From an uncultured Prevotellaceae bacterium (lineage in GTDB: Bacteria > Bacteroidota > Bacteroidia > Bacteroidales > Bacteroidaceae), in contig CAMVIM010000001.1 of assembly GCA_947167515.1 (NCBI GenBank), positions 1-64,000 on the forward strand: a stretch of 64,000 nt of DNA, given 5' to 3'. Position numbers and translations under genes: made by a program. Below, in pieces: positions 6,730 to 13,481 of this stretch. Every line of letters begins with the position of its first letter. Position 1 is the first letter of the stretch. Under the pieces are notes generated by a model. That model searched no databases and was not told the origin of the DNA. It saw only the letters and a list, made by a program, of their open reading frames with translations.

Positions 6730-7789
6730 AGAAATTCTTTTCAAATGCCGTGAATTCATCCTTTCCCTGCACACAGCGCAACCACCATGCCTTGAGGAAT
6801 CCGAAACCATATCCCATCAACTGCACAAAGGCTGCCTCTACACTGAGGAAACCAATCACCACGCTTTTGTTCTTGATGCTTGAATCAATGAAGATGAGCA
6901 ACATGTATAGTGCGATGGGCAGAAGGCAGAGGGCATACATGGGAACGAACCCGCCATTGGAAAGCAGGATGCCTGTGCCTGTGTTATTGTAATAATCCCA
7001 CATGCGGAAAAAAACTGCTGCCACAATCAGCAACAACACGCCCACCGTGAAGACCATTGGCAACAGATGCACCAGCTTCAAGGTGCCTGGATGACGCTTG
7101 GTCAGGTTGATGCGGGCAATGCCGGAATTGAACACCTGCTTGAAGAACTTGTCCATGTCTGTTCTTCGCTTGTGCCACACCCATGCATCGGGGAAAAGTC
7201 TGCTCTTGTAGCCAGCCTCCACGATGCGGTAGCTGAAATCAATGTCTTCGCCAAAGCGCATCTTGCTGAATCCGTGCAGCTTGAGATACACTTCTCTTCG
7301 CATGCCCATATTGAATGAGCGAGGATAGAACTTGTCCATCGCCCCTTTCTTCTTACCACCACGAATGCCTCCCGTTGTGAAGAAGGAAGTCATGCTGTAG
7401 GAGATGGCCTTCTGTACATTTGTGAACGACTCATGTGCAGCATCTGGTCCTCCGAAGGCATCGCAGGGGGTCTCTGTCAATTCCTTTTCAATGGCAGTCA
7501 GATAACCCTTTGGCAACACGCAGTCGCTGTCAAGAATCAGCACATATTCGCCTTTCGAATGTTCCACACCATAATTCCGTGCAGGACCAGGCCCCCCATT
7601 CTTCTTGGTGAGATATTGAATGTTGAGCTTGTCAGTGTATTTTTCCACCACCTCCTTGCAGGGTACATCGGAACCATCTTCCACCACGACCACATCGAAG
7701 TCCTTGACCTCCTGATGAGTCAGGCTTTCAAGCAGCTCGTCCACCTCGTCGGGACGGTTGTACACGGGTATGATGACGGAGTATTTCAT
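6722..7789 (-). CDS. Family 2 glycosyltransferase, membrane-anchored
   Basis: GT2 glycosyltransferase of 355 residues that probably transfers a nucleotide-activated sugar on the cytoplasmic side of the inner membrane. The GT-A domain starts at once (MKYSVIIPVYNRP), has the metal-binding DSD at about residues 87-89 (LILDSDC) and the catalytic-loop GEDIDFSYR near residue 190. The C-terminal third has three hydrophobic segments (about LVHLLPMVFTVGVLLLIVA, YALCLLPIALYMLLIF, SVEAAFVQLMGYGFGFL). I chose the ATG at 7789 because it opens the domain and has AAAAGG before it; in-frame ATGs at 7810 and 7864 are alternatives, the last overlapping the upstream gene. It overlaps radC by 8 nt. The substrate is unknown; LPS or capsule assembly is a guess. 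Confidence 0.85.
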   Translation of the reverse strand: MKYSVIIPVYNRPDEVDELLESLTHQEVKDFDVVVVEDGSDVPCKEVVEKYTDKLNIQYLTKKNGGPGPARNYGVEHSKGEYVLILDSDCVLPKGYLTAIEKELTETPCDAFGGPDAAHESFTNVQKAISYSMTSFFTTGGIRGGKKKGAMDKFYPRSFNMGMRREVYLKLHGFSKMRFGEDIDFSYRIVEAGYKSRLFPDAWVWHKRRTDMDKFFKQVFNSGIARINLTKRHPGTLKLVHLLPMVFTVGVLLLIVAAVFFRMWDYYNNTGTGILLSNGGFVPMYALCLLPIALYMLLIFIDSSIKNKSVVIGFLSVEAAFVQLMGYGFGFLKAWWLRCVQGKDEFTAFEKNFYD

Positions 7790-7838
7790 GGCAGCCTTTT
7801 CATTTTCCATGTTCGTTGAGCATTTTGTGGGGGATGAA

Positions 7839-8564
7839 TCATTCAAAATAGAAGGTGAAGACAATCATCTTGCTCTTGGCCTTATTGACAGACTGCGTGA
7901 AGATAAGGTCTGCTTCTTCGGTGATGTCGGAGCGGTTCTTGTTGATGACATTGGAAAGTCCGTACATGAACTTCACCTCAGGGATAAACTTGAAGAAGGG
8001 CAAGTAGAAGTCACAACCGATGCCCGCCTCCAGATAGAGGTCGGTCTGGCGGAGCAGATATTGTTTGTGCTTCTTCACCGTGAGGTCGAGTGCAGGGGTG
8101 ATGCCAGCCATCACGTAGGGTCGGTAATTGTTGAAGCGTTCGGCTGCAAACTTCACGTCTATCGGGATGGTCACGTAGGTCGATTTGATGGTCTGATGCT
8201 GGGTGGCGCCATTCGTTTCGTTGCGGAACGTGAGGTTTTTGGTGCCGAAGTGCATGGTGGGGATGATGCGTAGGCCAATATTCTTGGTCAGGTAGAACTC
8301 GCCCAATATGCCTACCGAAAAGCCTGGTTCGTAGTTGGGCGTTTCGGTAAACCACTGGTCACCGGCCTCGTTGATGAAACCGTTCTGTTCCAGCTCGATG
8401 TCCTGCAAGTGCATGCCTGCAAGGAATCCATAGTGAAAGAGTCGCTGGTCGATGTAAGGACGATTCATCACCTTCCGCTTCTGCGCTTGTGCGCTTGTGG
8501 GCACGAAGAGCAGCAGAAGGGCTGCGAGAAATGCAATTATATAATAATGTATAGTTTTCATCAC
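7839..8564 (-). CDS. PorT-like outer membrane beta-barrel protein
   Basis: Predicted outer membrane beta-barrel of 241 residues. A signal peptide covers about residues 1-27 (hydrophobic core IIAFLAALLLLFVPTSAQA). The mature part alternates polar and aromatic residues as barrel strands do and ends in ...MIVFTFYFE, with a terminal aromatic strand. The opening RPYIDQRLFHYGFLAGMHLQ resembles the PorT family, which in Porphyromonas gingivalis is needed for type IX secretion; that would fit the large secreted proteins in this window. A general porin-like role is the alternative. It is the first gene of a probable operon with the glycosyltransferase and radC and starts at the divergent promoter shared with proC. 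Confidence 0.75.
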   Translation of the reverse strand: MMKTIHYYIIAFLAALLLLFVPTSAQAQKRKVMNRPYIDQRLFHYGFLAGMHLQDIELEQNGFINEAGDQWFTETPNYEPGFSVGILGEFYLTKNIGLRIIPTMHFGTKNLTFRNETNGATQHQTIKSTYVTIPIDVKFAAERFNNYRPYVMAGITPALDLTVKKHKQYLLRQTDLYLEAGIGCDFYLPFFKFIPEVKFMYGLSNVINKNRSDITEEADLIFTQSVNKAKSKMIVFTFYFE

Positions 8565-8593
8565 TTACTAAAACGAGAAAAACGTCCATTTAT

Positions 8594-8635
8594 TTTGTTG
8601 GAAAAAGAGTAAGTCGTAACTTTGCTGCAAAGTTA
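8594..8635. promoter_or_regulatory. Divergent promoter, proC and PorT-like gene
   Basis: For proC: TTTG at 8594-8597, 19 bp, TAACTTTG at 8617-8624. On the other strand TAACTTTG lies at 8635-8628, only 3 bp from the first, giving the near-palindrome gtaactttgctgcaaagttac. No clear -33 element exists for the minus strand. The two start regions would compete for polymerase. Confidence 0.65.
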
Positions 8636-8665
8636 CACAATTTAATCGAAACGAACATAAGAAAA

Positions 8666-9445
8666 ATGAAACTAACAGTCATTGGCGCTGGCAATATGGG
8701 CGGCGCGCTCATCAAAGGATGGGCAAAAAGTGGAAAGATAGACAACATCACTGTGGCTGACAAGAATGAGTCTCTGTTGGCTCAATTCAAGAAGGAATAC
8801 CCTGCACTCAATATCACCACCGACAATGTGGAAGCGGTGAAGGATGCCGACATCGTGGTGCTGGTGGTGAAGCCTTGGCTTATGAAGATGGTGTTGGCGG
8901 AGGTGAAGCACGTGCTCAACCTTGAGAAGCAAATCATCATCTCCGATGCGGCTAATTTCACGACAAGTATGCTGGAAGAGGAACTGGGTCAGGAAGGTCA
9001 GTTCTTCTATGTCATCCCCAACATCGCCGCTGAGTTCGGTGCCAGCATGAGCTTCATCGCCAAAGCCCCAACAGCTACCGACGATAGTCTCAAGGTGGTG
9101 GAAGACCTCTATGCCATCGATGGGGACACGCTGGTGGTGAGCGAGAACCTGGTGGGGCCAGGCATGATGATGGCTTCATGTGGCATTGCCTATGTGATGC
9201 GCTACATTCGTGCCCAGATGGAAGGTGGATGTGAGATGGGATTCTATCCTCAGCAGGCCAAGCAGATTGCCCTGCAAACCATGCAGGGGGCAGTTTCTCT
9301 CCTCAAGGCTACGGGCTGGCATCCTGAAGAGGCCATTGACAAGGTGACCACCCCTGGTGGCGTGACCATCAAAGGTCTCAACGAACTCGACCATGCTGGT
9401 TTCAACTCGGCAGTCATCCGTTCGTTGAAGGCAGGATTGAAGTAA
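8666..9445 (+). CDS. proC: Pyrroline-5-carboxylate reductase
   Basis: Last step of proline synthesis: NAD(P)H-dependent reduction of 1-pyrroline-5-carboxylate to proline in the cytosol. The Rossmann motif VIGAGNMGGALIKGW opens the protein, and the C-terminal family signature is present as TTPGGVTIKGLNELDHAGFN. Length 259 residues, normal for the family. The glycine-rich stretch GPGMMMASCGIAYVMRYI forms part of the helical dimer domain. A full Bacteroidetes promoter lies at 8594-8624. It is monocistronic: a tRNA gene follows with its own promoter. Confidence 0.95.
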   Translation: MKLTVIGAGNMGGALIKGWAKSGKIDNITVADKNESLLAQFKKEYPALNITTDNVEAVKDADIVVLVVKPWLMKMVLAEVKHVLNLEKQIIISDAANFTTSMLEEELGQEGQFFYVIPNIAAEFGASMSFIAKAPTATDDSLKVVEDLYAIDGDTLVVSENLVGPGMMMASCGIAYVMRYIRAQMEGGCEMGFYPQQAKQIALQTMQGAVSLLKATGWHPEEAIDKVTTPGGVTIKGLNELDHAGFNSAVIRSLKAGLK

Positions 9446-9462
9446 AAAAACTTGAAAAAAGT

Positions 9463-9493
9463 TTTGCCGATTCAAAAAATACCGCTACCTTTG
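9463..9493 (+). promoter_or_regulatory. Promoter of tRNA-Leu
   Basis: TTTG at 9463-9466, 19 bp, TACCTTTG at 9486-9493. Transcription should start near 9500, about 95 nt upstream of the tRNA, so a tandem repeat lies in the leader of the precursor. Confidence 0.7.
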
Positions 9494-9514
9494 CACCCGC
9501 TAAGACAGGTCATG

Positions 9515-9592
9515 GGAATTGACTTCGTCTATCGACGGGGTATGGAATTGACTTCGTCAATCGACGGGGTGTGGAATTGACTTCGTCTATTC
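9515..9592 (+). repeat. Tandem 29-bp repeat in the tRNA-Leu leader
   Basis: Copies begin at 9515, 9544 and 9573, exactly 29 bp apart (ggaattgacttcgtc is constant); the third is cut short by the tRNA. The second copy holds the hairpin attgac-ttc-gtcaat. The copies differ by a few bases. Confidence 0.8.
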
Positions 9593-9593
9593 A

Positions 9594-9675
9594 GCCCAGA
9601 TGGCGGAATTGGTAGACGCGTTGGTCTCAAACACCAATGGAGCAATCCGTGCCGGTTCGATCCCGGCTCTGGGTA
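9594..9675 (+). tRNA. tRNA-Leu(CAA)
   Basis: Class II tRNA of 82 nt. The acceptor stem GCCCAGA pairs with TCTGGGT. The anticodon arm is TTGGT-CTCAAAC-ACCAA, giving anticodon CAA, which reads UUG. The variable arm is long, as in leucine tRNAs, and the T arm is GCCGG-TTCGATC-CCGGC. The terminal CCA is not encoded in full (ACCC follows), so it is probably added enzymatically. Confidence 0.95.
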
Positions 9676-9681
9676 CCCAGA

Positions 9682-9720
9682 AAGGACTTCTGTGAAAGAT
9701 TTTTGCAGAAGTCCTTCTTT
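9682..9720 (+). terminator. Hairpin after tRNA-Leu
   Basis: aaggacttctg (9682-9692) pairs perfectly with cagaagtcctt (9706-9716), followed by cttt. It would end the tRNA transcript. The next gene starts only 20 nt later, so read-through may also supply that gene. Confidence 0.65.
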
Positions 9721-9739
9721 GTCCAAAAAAGAAATAACA

Positions 9740-10360
9740 ATGAGGACTAAACTAATACTTGGACTGCTGCTCATGCTTTCTTTTCTTGGCATGCAAGCGC
9801 AGGAAAATGCTAATTCACGTCAGGCACGAAAGATGTTTGAGGAGGTGCTGTATAAGATAACGGGGCCTCAAGGCTCAACGATGCACTATAACGTGAACAT
9901 CGCCAGCATCTACAAGACTGAAGGTACCATCTGGTACAAGGGTAAGAAAAGCCGGTATCTCTCCAAGAACAGCAAGGCTTGGAACGATGGGGTGTCCGCC
10001 TATGTCATCAAGAACAACAAGAAGGAAGTGGAAATCTACGATGCGGACTCACCCAAACAAAGCCGATTTGGCGACACCTTCAAGCTTGATCCGGAAAACT
10101 ACACCTACCACATTGCTGCCGACCCTAAAGGATACCTCCTCACCCTCAAGAGCAAAAAGGGAGTGAAGGGGATGAAGGAGTTGCGAGCCCTCATCGATAA
10201 GAGCACCCGTAATCCCATTCAGCTGCGCATCAAGGTGGCCTTTGTTTGGGCCAATGTCGATGTGTCCAACTTCAAGTCGGGCGGTATTCCCGATGACCTG
10301 TTCACCTTTCCGCGCGGTCAGTACAAGGACTATGAGATGATAGACCGGCGGGGGGAATGA
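9740..10360 (+). CDS. LolA-like periplasmic lipoprotein carrier
   Basis: Exported protein of 206 residues with a signal peptide over about 1-20 (MRTKLILGLLLMLSFLGMQA then QEN). The mature part has the LolA/LolB-type layout: an N-terminal helix with QARKMFEEVLYKITG, then strands such as GTIWYKGKKSRYLSK and a late FRFP-like end. LolA proteins ferry lipoproteins across the periplasm; whether this one does is inferred from fold and length. I chose the ATG at 9740 because it begins the signal peptide; an ATG at 9692 lies within the preceding hairpin. The stop overlaps the start of the DUF4492 gene (ATGA). Confidence 0.7.
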   Translation: MRTKLILGLLLMLSFLGMQAQENANSRQARKMFEEVLYKITGPQGSTMHYNVNIASIYKTEGTIWYKGKKSRYLSKNSKAWNDGVSAYVIKNNKKEVEIYDADSPKQSRFGDTFKLDPENYTYHIAADPKGYLLTLKSKKGVKGMKELRALIDKSTRNPIQLRIKVAFVWANVDVSNFKSGGIPDDLFTFPRGQYKDYEMIDRRGE

Positions 10361-10602
10361 GCACCCTGAGCATGAGAACTATGACGAAGGATGGCTTTTG
10401 GCATAGGGCATTTGACCTTTACTATGATGGTTTCCGCAGCATGACGCTGGGGAAGGTGCTGTGGACGGTCATCCTCATCAAGCTGTTCATCATCTTTGTG
10501 GTGCTGAAGGTGTTCTTCTTCCCCAACTTCCTGAAAGAGAATGCGGAAGAGGGTAGGGAAAGCGAGTTCGTGGCCACAGAGTTAATAAAAAGGGCCGATT
10601 AG
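10357..10602 (+). CDS. DUF4492 small membrane protein
   Basis: An 81-residue protein with one membrane segment (about residues 32-56, GKVLWTVILIKLFIIFVVLKVFF) flanked by the family signature FDLYYDGFRSMTLGK and FFFPNFLK. DUF4492 proteins typically sit just before cydA in Bacteroidetes and Epsilonproteobacteria, so a role in cytochrome bd assembly or stability is likely but not shown. The ATG overlaps the stop of the LolA-like gene by 4 nt. An internal ATG (residue 6 or 9) is possible. Confidence 0.85.
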   Translation: MSTLSMRTMTKDGFWHRAFDLYYDGFRSMTLGKVLWTVILIKLFIIFVVLKVFFFPNFLKENAEEGRESEFVATELIKRAD

Positions 10603-10606
10603 CGTT

Positions 10607-10723
10607 GCGACAAGTCGCCGAAGGAAAAATATGAAAAAATAGAGAAAAATAAAGAAAAACAGAACATTTCTTTATTTATATTTTTACTTGTTTTTATTTA
10701 TTTTTTCTTCGGCGGCTTGCCGC
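10607..10723. repeat. Long imperfect inverted repeat upstream of cydA
   Basis: gcgacaagtcgccgaag (10607-10623) and cttcggcggcttgccgc (10707-10723) pair with two mismatches. The AT-rich 83 bp between them is also partly complementary (A/G-rich left, T-rich right). It could act as a terminator after DUF4492, a leader structure for cydA, or a repeat element. Confidence 0.5.
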
Positions 10724-10758
10724 AATATATTATAGTTACTAACTTAATATTCAAATAT

Positions 10759-12321
10759 ATGCAAAATATCCTGTTAAGCATCGATGCCGGGATGGTGGAT
10801 TGGTCGAGGGCGCAGTTTGCCTTGACTGCCATCTATCACTGGCTGTTTGTGCCGCTGACTTTGGGCTTGGCGGTCATCATGGGCATTGCGGAGACGTGTT
10901 ACTACCGCACGAAAAAGCCCTTCTGGAAGGATACTGCCAAGTTCTGGCAGAAACTCTTTGGCGTGAACTTCGCCATGGGTGTGGCGACGGGTATCATCCT
11001 TGAATTTGAGTTTGGCACGAACTGGTCGAACTACTCGTGGTTCGTGGGCGACATTTTCGGTGCACCGCTGGCTGTGGAGGGCATTGTGGCGTTCTTCATG
11101 GAGAGCACCTTTGTGGCGGTCATGTTCTTTGGCTGGAAGAAGGTGTCGGCTGGGTTCCATCTGGCAGCGACTTGGCTGACAGGTTTGGGCGCGACCATCT
11201 CTGCCTGGTGGATTCTCGTGGCGAATGCCTGGATGCAGTACCCTGTGGGGTGCGAGTTCAATCCCGACACGATGCGCAACGAGATGGTGTCCTTTGCTGA
11301 GGTGGCACTCTCGCCTTTTGCCATCGACAAGTTCTGCCATACGGTCATCTCCGCATGGATTATCGGAGCCGTGTTTGTGGCAGCGGTGTGTTGCTGGTAT
11401 CTGCTGAAAGGCAGAGAACAAAAGTTGGCTGTGGAGAGCCTGAAGATTGCTGGCATTGTGGGTCTTGTGGCATCGTTTGGTGCCGCACTCACAGGACACC
11501 AGTCTGCGGCTCGTGTGGCTGAGGTGCAGCCCATGAAGTTGGCTGCGATGGAAGCCCTCTATAATGGTGGTACAGACCAGAGCCTGACAGGCATTGCGCT
11601 CATCAATCCTTTTGAACAGCCTGACTACGAGCAGGAAGCGGAGGCACCGATGAAGATTGCTGTACCTTATGCCCTCTCCATCCTTGCCACTAACGACCCT
11701 CATGGCTATGTGGCTGGCATCAACGACATTCTGAATGGCTACACGAAGCCAGACGGAACCGTGGAACTTCCTATCGATGAGAAGATTGCACGTGGCAAGA
11801 AGGCGATTGAGGCTTTGGCTGCTTACCGTCAGGCAAAGTTCGCTTCGAGCGATGATGGCTCCATTGCCGCTGCCCATCTGAAAGTGTTGCAGGAGAATAT
11901 GCCTTACTTCGGCTATGGCTACATCCGCGATAAGAGCGAGGTGGTGCCGTTTGTGCCCATCAATTTCTATGCTTTCCGTGTGATGGTGGGGGTAGGGTGT
12001 CTGCTCATCCTCTTCTTCATAGTGGTGCTCTTCTTCCTCTACAAGAAGGACATTACGGCGGCACCGAAGTGGCTGTACTGGTCAGCCATCGTGATGATGC
12101 CCTTGGCTTACATCGCCTCCGAAAGTGGTTGGCTGGTGGCAGAGTTCGGACGTCAACCTTGGACGATTCAAGACATGCTGCCTACATGGGCATCGGTCAG
12201 CAACCTCCAGTCCTCCAGCGTCATCGTCACCTTCTTCATCTTCCTGGTGCTCTTCACCACGATGCTGGCAGTTGAAATCAACATATTACTGAAACAGATA
12301 AAGAAAGGACCAGAGTTATGA
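10759..12321 (+). CDS. cydA: Cytochrome bd ubiquinol/menaquinol oxidase subunit I
   Basis: Catalytic subunit of the high-affinity terminal oxidase in the inner membrane; it oxidises quinol and reduces oxygen to water. The protein has 520 residues and about nine membrane segments. Visible features are the b595/d ligand helix AIYHWLFVPLTLGL (H27, equal to H19 in E. coli), GVNFAMGVATGIILEFEFGTNW, the periplasmic GHQSAARVAEVQP that starts the Q-loop, and the C-terminal GWLVAEFGRQPW signature. The ATG at 10759 (MQNILLS) gives the usual N-terminus; an in-frame ATG at 10717 would start inside the inverted repeat. It overlaps cydB by 4 nt. Confidence 0.95.
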   Translation: MQNILLSIDAGMVDWSRAQFALTAIYHWLFVPLTLGLAVIMGIAETCYYRTKKPFWKDTAKFWQKLFGVNFAMGVATGIILEFEFGTNWSNYSWFVGDIFGAPLAVEGIVAFFMESTFVAVMFFGWKKVSAGFHLAATWLTGLGATISAWWILVANAWMQYPVGCEFNPDTMRNEMVSFAEVALSPFAIDKFCHTVISAWIIGAVFVAAVCCWYLLKGREQKLAVESLKIAGIVGLVASFGAALTGHQSAARVAEVQPMKLAAMEALYNGGTDQSLTGIALINPFEQPDYEQEAEAPMKIAVPYALSILATNDPHGYVAGINDILNGYTKPDGTVELPIDEKIARGKKAIEALAAYRQAKFASSDDGSIAAAHLKVLQENMPYFGYGYIRDKSEVVPFVPINFYAFRVMVGVGCLLILFFIVVLFFLYKKDITAAPKWLYWSAIVMMPLAYIASESGWLVAEFGRQPWTIQDMLPTWASVSNLQSSSVIVTFFIFLVLFTTMLAVEINILLKQIKKGPEL

Positions 12322-13463
12322 CATACGAATTTTTGCAGCAATATTGGTGGTTCCTCGTTTCGTTGTTGGGAGCCCTGTTGGTCTTCCTCCTCTTTGTGCA
12401 GGGAGCCAATTCCTTGGTCGGTTCTTTAGGTGGTGATGCCGAAGGTCGTCGAGTGGTCATCAACTCGACGGGGCGCAAGTGGGAGTTCACCTTCACCACG
12501 CTCGTCACTTTTGGTGGGGCGTTCTTTGCCTCTTTCCCCTTGTTCTACAGCACTAGCTTTGGCGGTGCCTACTGGCTGTGGATGATTATCCTCTTCTCAT
12601 TTGTCCTTCAGGCCGTGAGCTACGAGTTTCAGAACAAGCTTGGCAATCTGTTGGGTGCCAAGACTTTTCAGACCTTCCTGGTGCTGAACGGCATCTTGGG
12701 GCCTCTGCTCCTCGGTGGTGCGGTGGCCACCTTCTTCGAAGGCAGTAACTTCATCGTGGAAAAGGATAATCTCACGGGCATGCAGCCTGTCATCAGCCAA
12801 TGGGCAAATGCCTCGCATGGACTTGACGCTCTGCTCAATCCTTGGGTGCTCGTGTTTGGTTTTGCCGTGTTCTTCTTGGCACGCATCTTGGGCACGCTCT
12901 ATATTATTAATAATGTGTGCGATGAGGATATCCGTGCCCGAGCACGTACACGCCTGCTGGGCAGCACCATCGCTTTCCTCATCCTCTTTGTGGCCTATCT
13001 GGTGCATCTGCTCCTGAAGGATGGCTATGCTTACGACCCCGTCACGGGCATCATCTCCATAGAGCCGTACAAGTACCTCAATAACTTCTTGGAGATGTGG
13101 TACCTGCTCGCGCTCCTGCTTATCGGAGTAGTGTTGGTGCTCTATGGCATCATCAGACAAGGTCTGAATGTAAAATGTAAAATGGTAAATGGCATATGGT
13201 TCACAGGCATCGGCACCGTCCTCACCGTCCTTGCTCTCCTTCTTTGTGCAGGATGGAACAACACCGCCTACTATCCCTCCACTGCTGACCTCCAGTCCTC
13301 TTTGACCATCGCCAACTCCTGTTCCAGCGAATTCACCCTCACCACGATGACCTACGTCAGCCTCCTCATTCCCATCGTCCTGGCCTACATCGTCGTCGCA
13401 TGGCGCAAGATAGACAGCAAGAAACTGGACAAGGAAGAAATCAAGCATGATGAAGCCTATTAA
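12318..13463 (+). CDS. cydB: Cytochrome bd oxidase subunit II
   Basis: Second subunit of cytochrome bd, 381 residues with about eight membrane helices. The family start is clear (YEFLQQYWWFLVSLLGALLVFL, split here as one helix), followed by FVQGANSLV and, near the end, the conserved GWNNTAYYPSTADLQSSLT. The start overlaps the cydA stop (ATGA). About residues 285-292 (LNVKCKMVN in the loop before GIWFTGIGT) are encoded by a tract of the form gtaaaatgtaaaatggtaaa, which looks like a Bacteroidales intergenic short-period repeat and not like the rest of the gene. The frame is kept and no flanking helix is broken. Confidence 0.95.
   Translation: MTYEFLQQYWWFLVSLLGALLVFLLFVQGANSLVGSLGGDAEGRRVVINSTGRKWEFTFTTLVTFGGAFFASFPLFYSTSFGGAYWLWMIILFSFVLQAVSYEFQNKLGNLLGAKTFQTFLVLNGILGPLLLGGAVATFFEGSNFIVEKDNLTGMQPVISQWANASHGLDALLNPWVLVFGFAVFFLARILGTLYIINNVCDEDIRARARTRLLGSTIAFLILFVAYLVHLLLKDGYAYDPVTGIISIEPYKYLNNFLEMWYLLALLLIGVVLVLYGIIRQGLNVKCKMVNGIWFTGIGTVLTVLALLLCAGWNNTAYYPSTADLQSSLTIANSCSSEFTLTTMTYVSLLIPIVLAYIVVAWRKIDSKKLDKEEIKHDEAY
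13168..13193 (+). repeat. Short-period repeat inside cydB
   Basis: aatgtaaaatgtaaaatggtaaatgg is three to four degenerate copies of a 7-8 bp unit, AT-rich within a gene of otherwise balanced composition. It falls in a loop between two membrane helices. Confidence 0.45.
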
Positions 13464-13481
13464 CTTACATAAAACACGAAA

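Noticed and set aside
9515-9592. CRISPR array
   Set aside because: The three 29-bp units are adjacent with no spacers and no cas genes are present.
10774-11877. 367-residue open frame on the minus strand
   Set aside because: Antisense to cydA, no domain.
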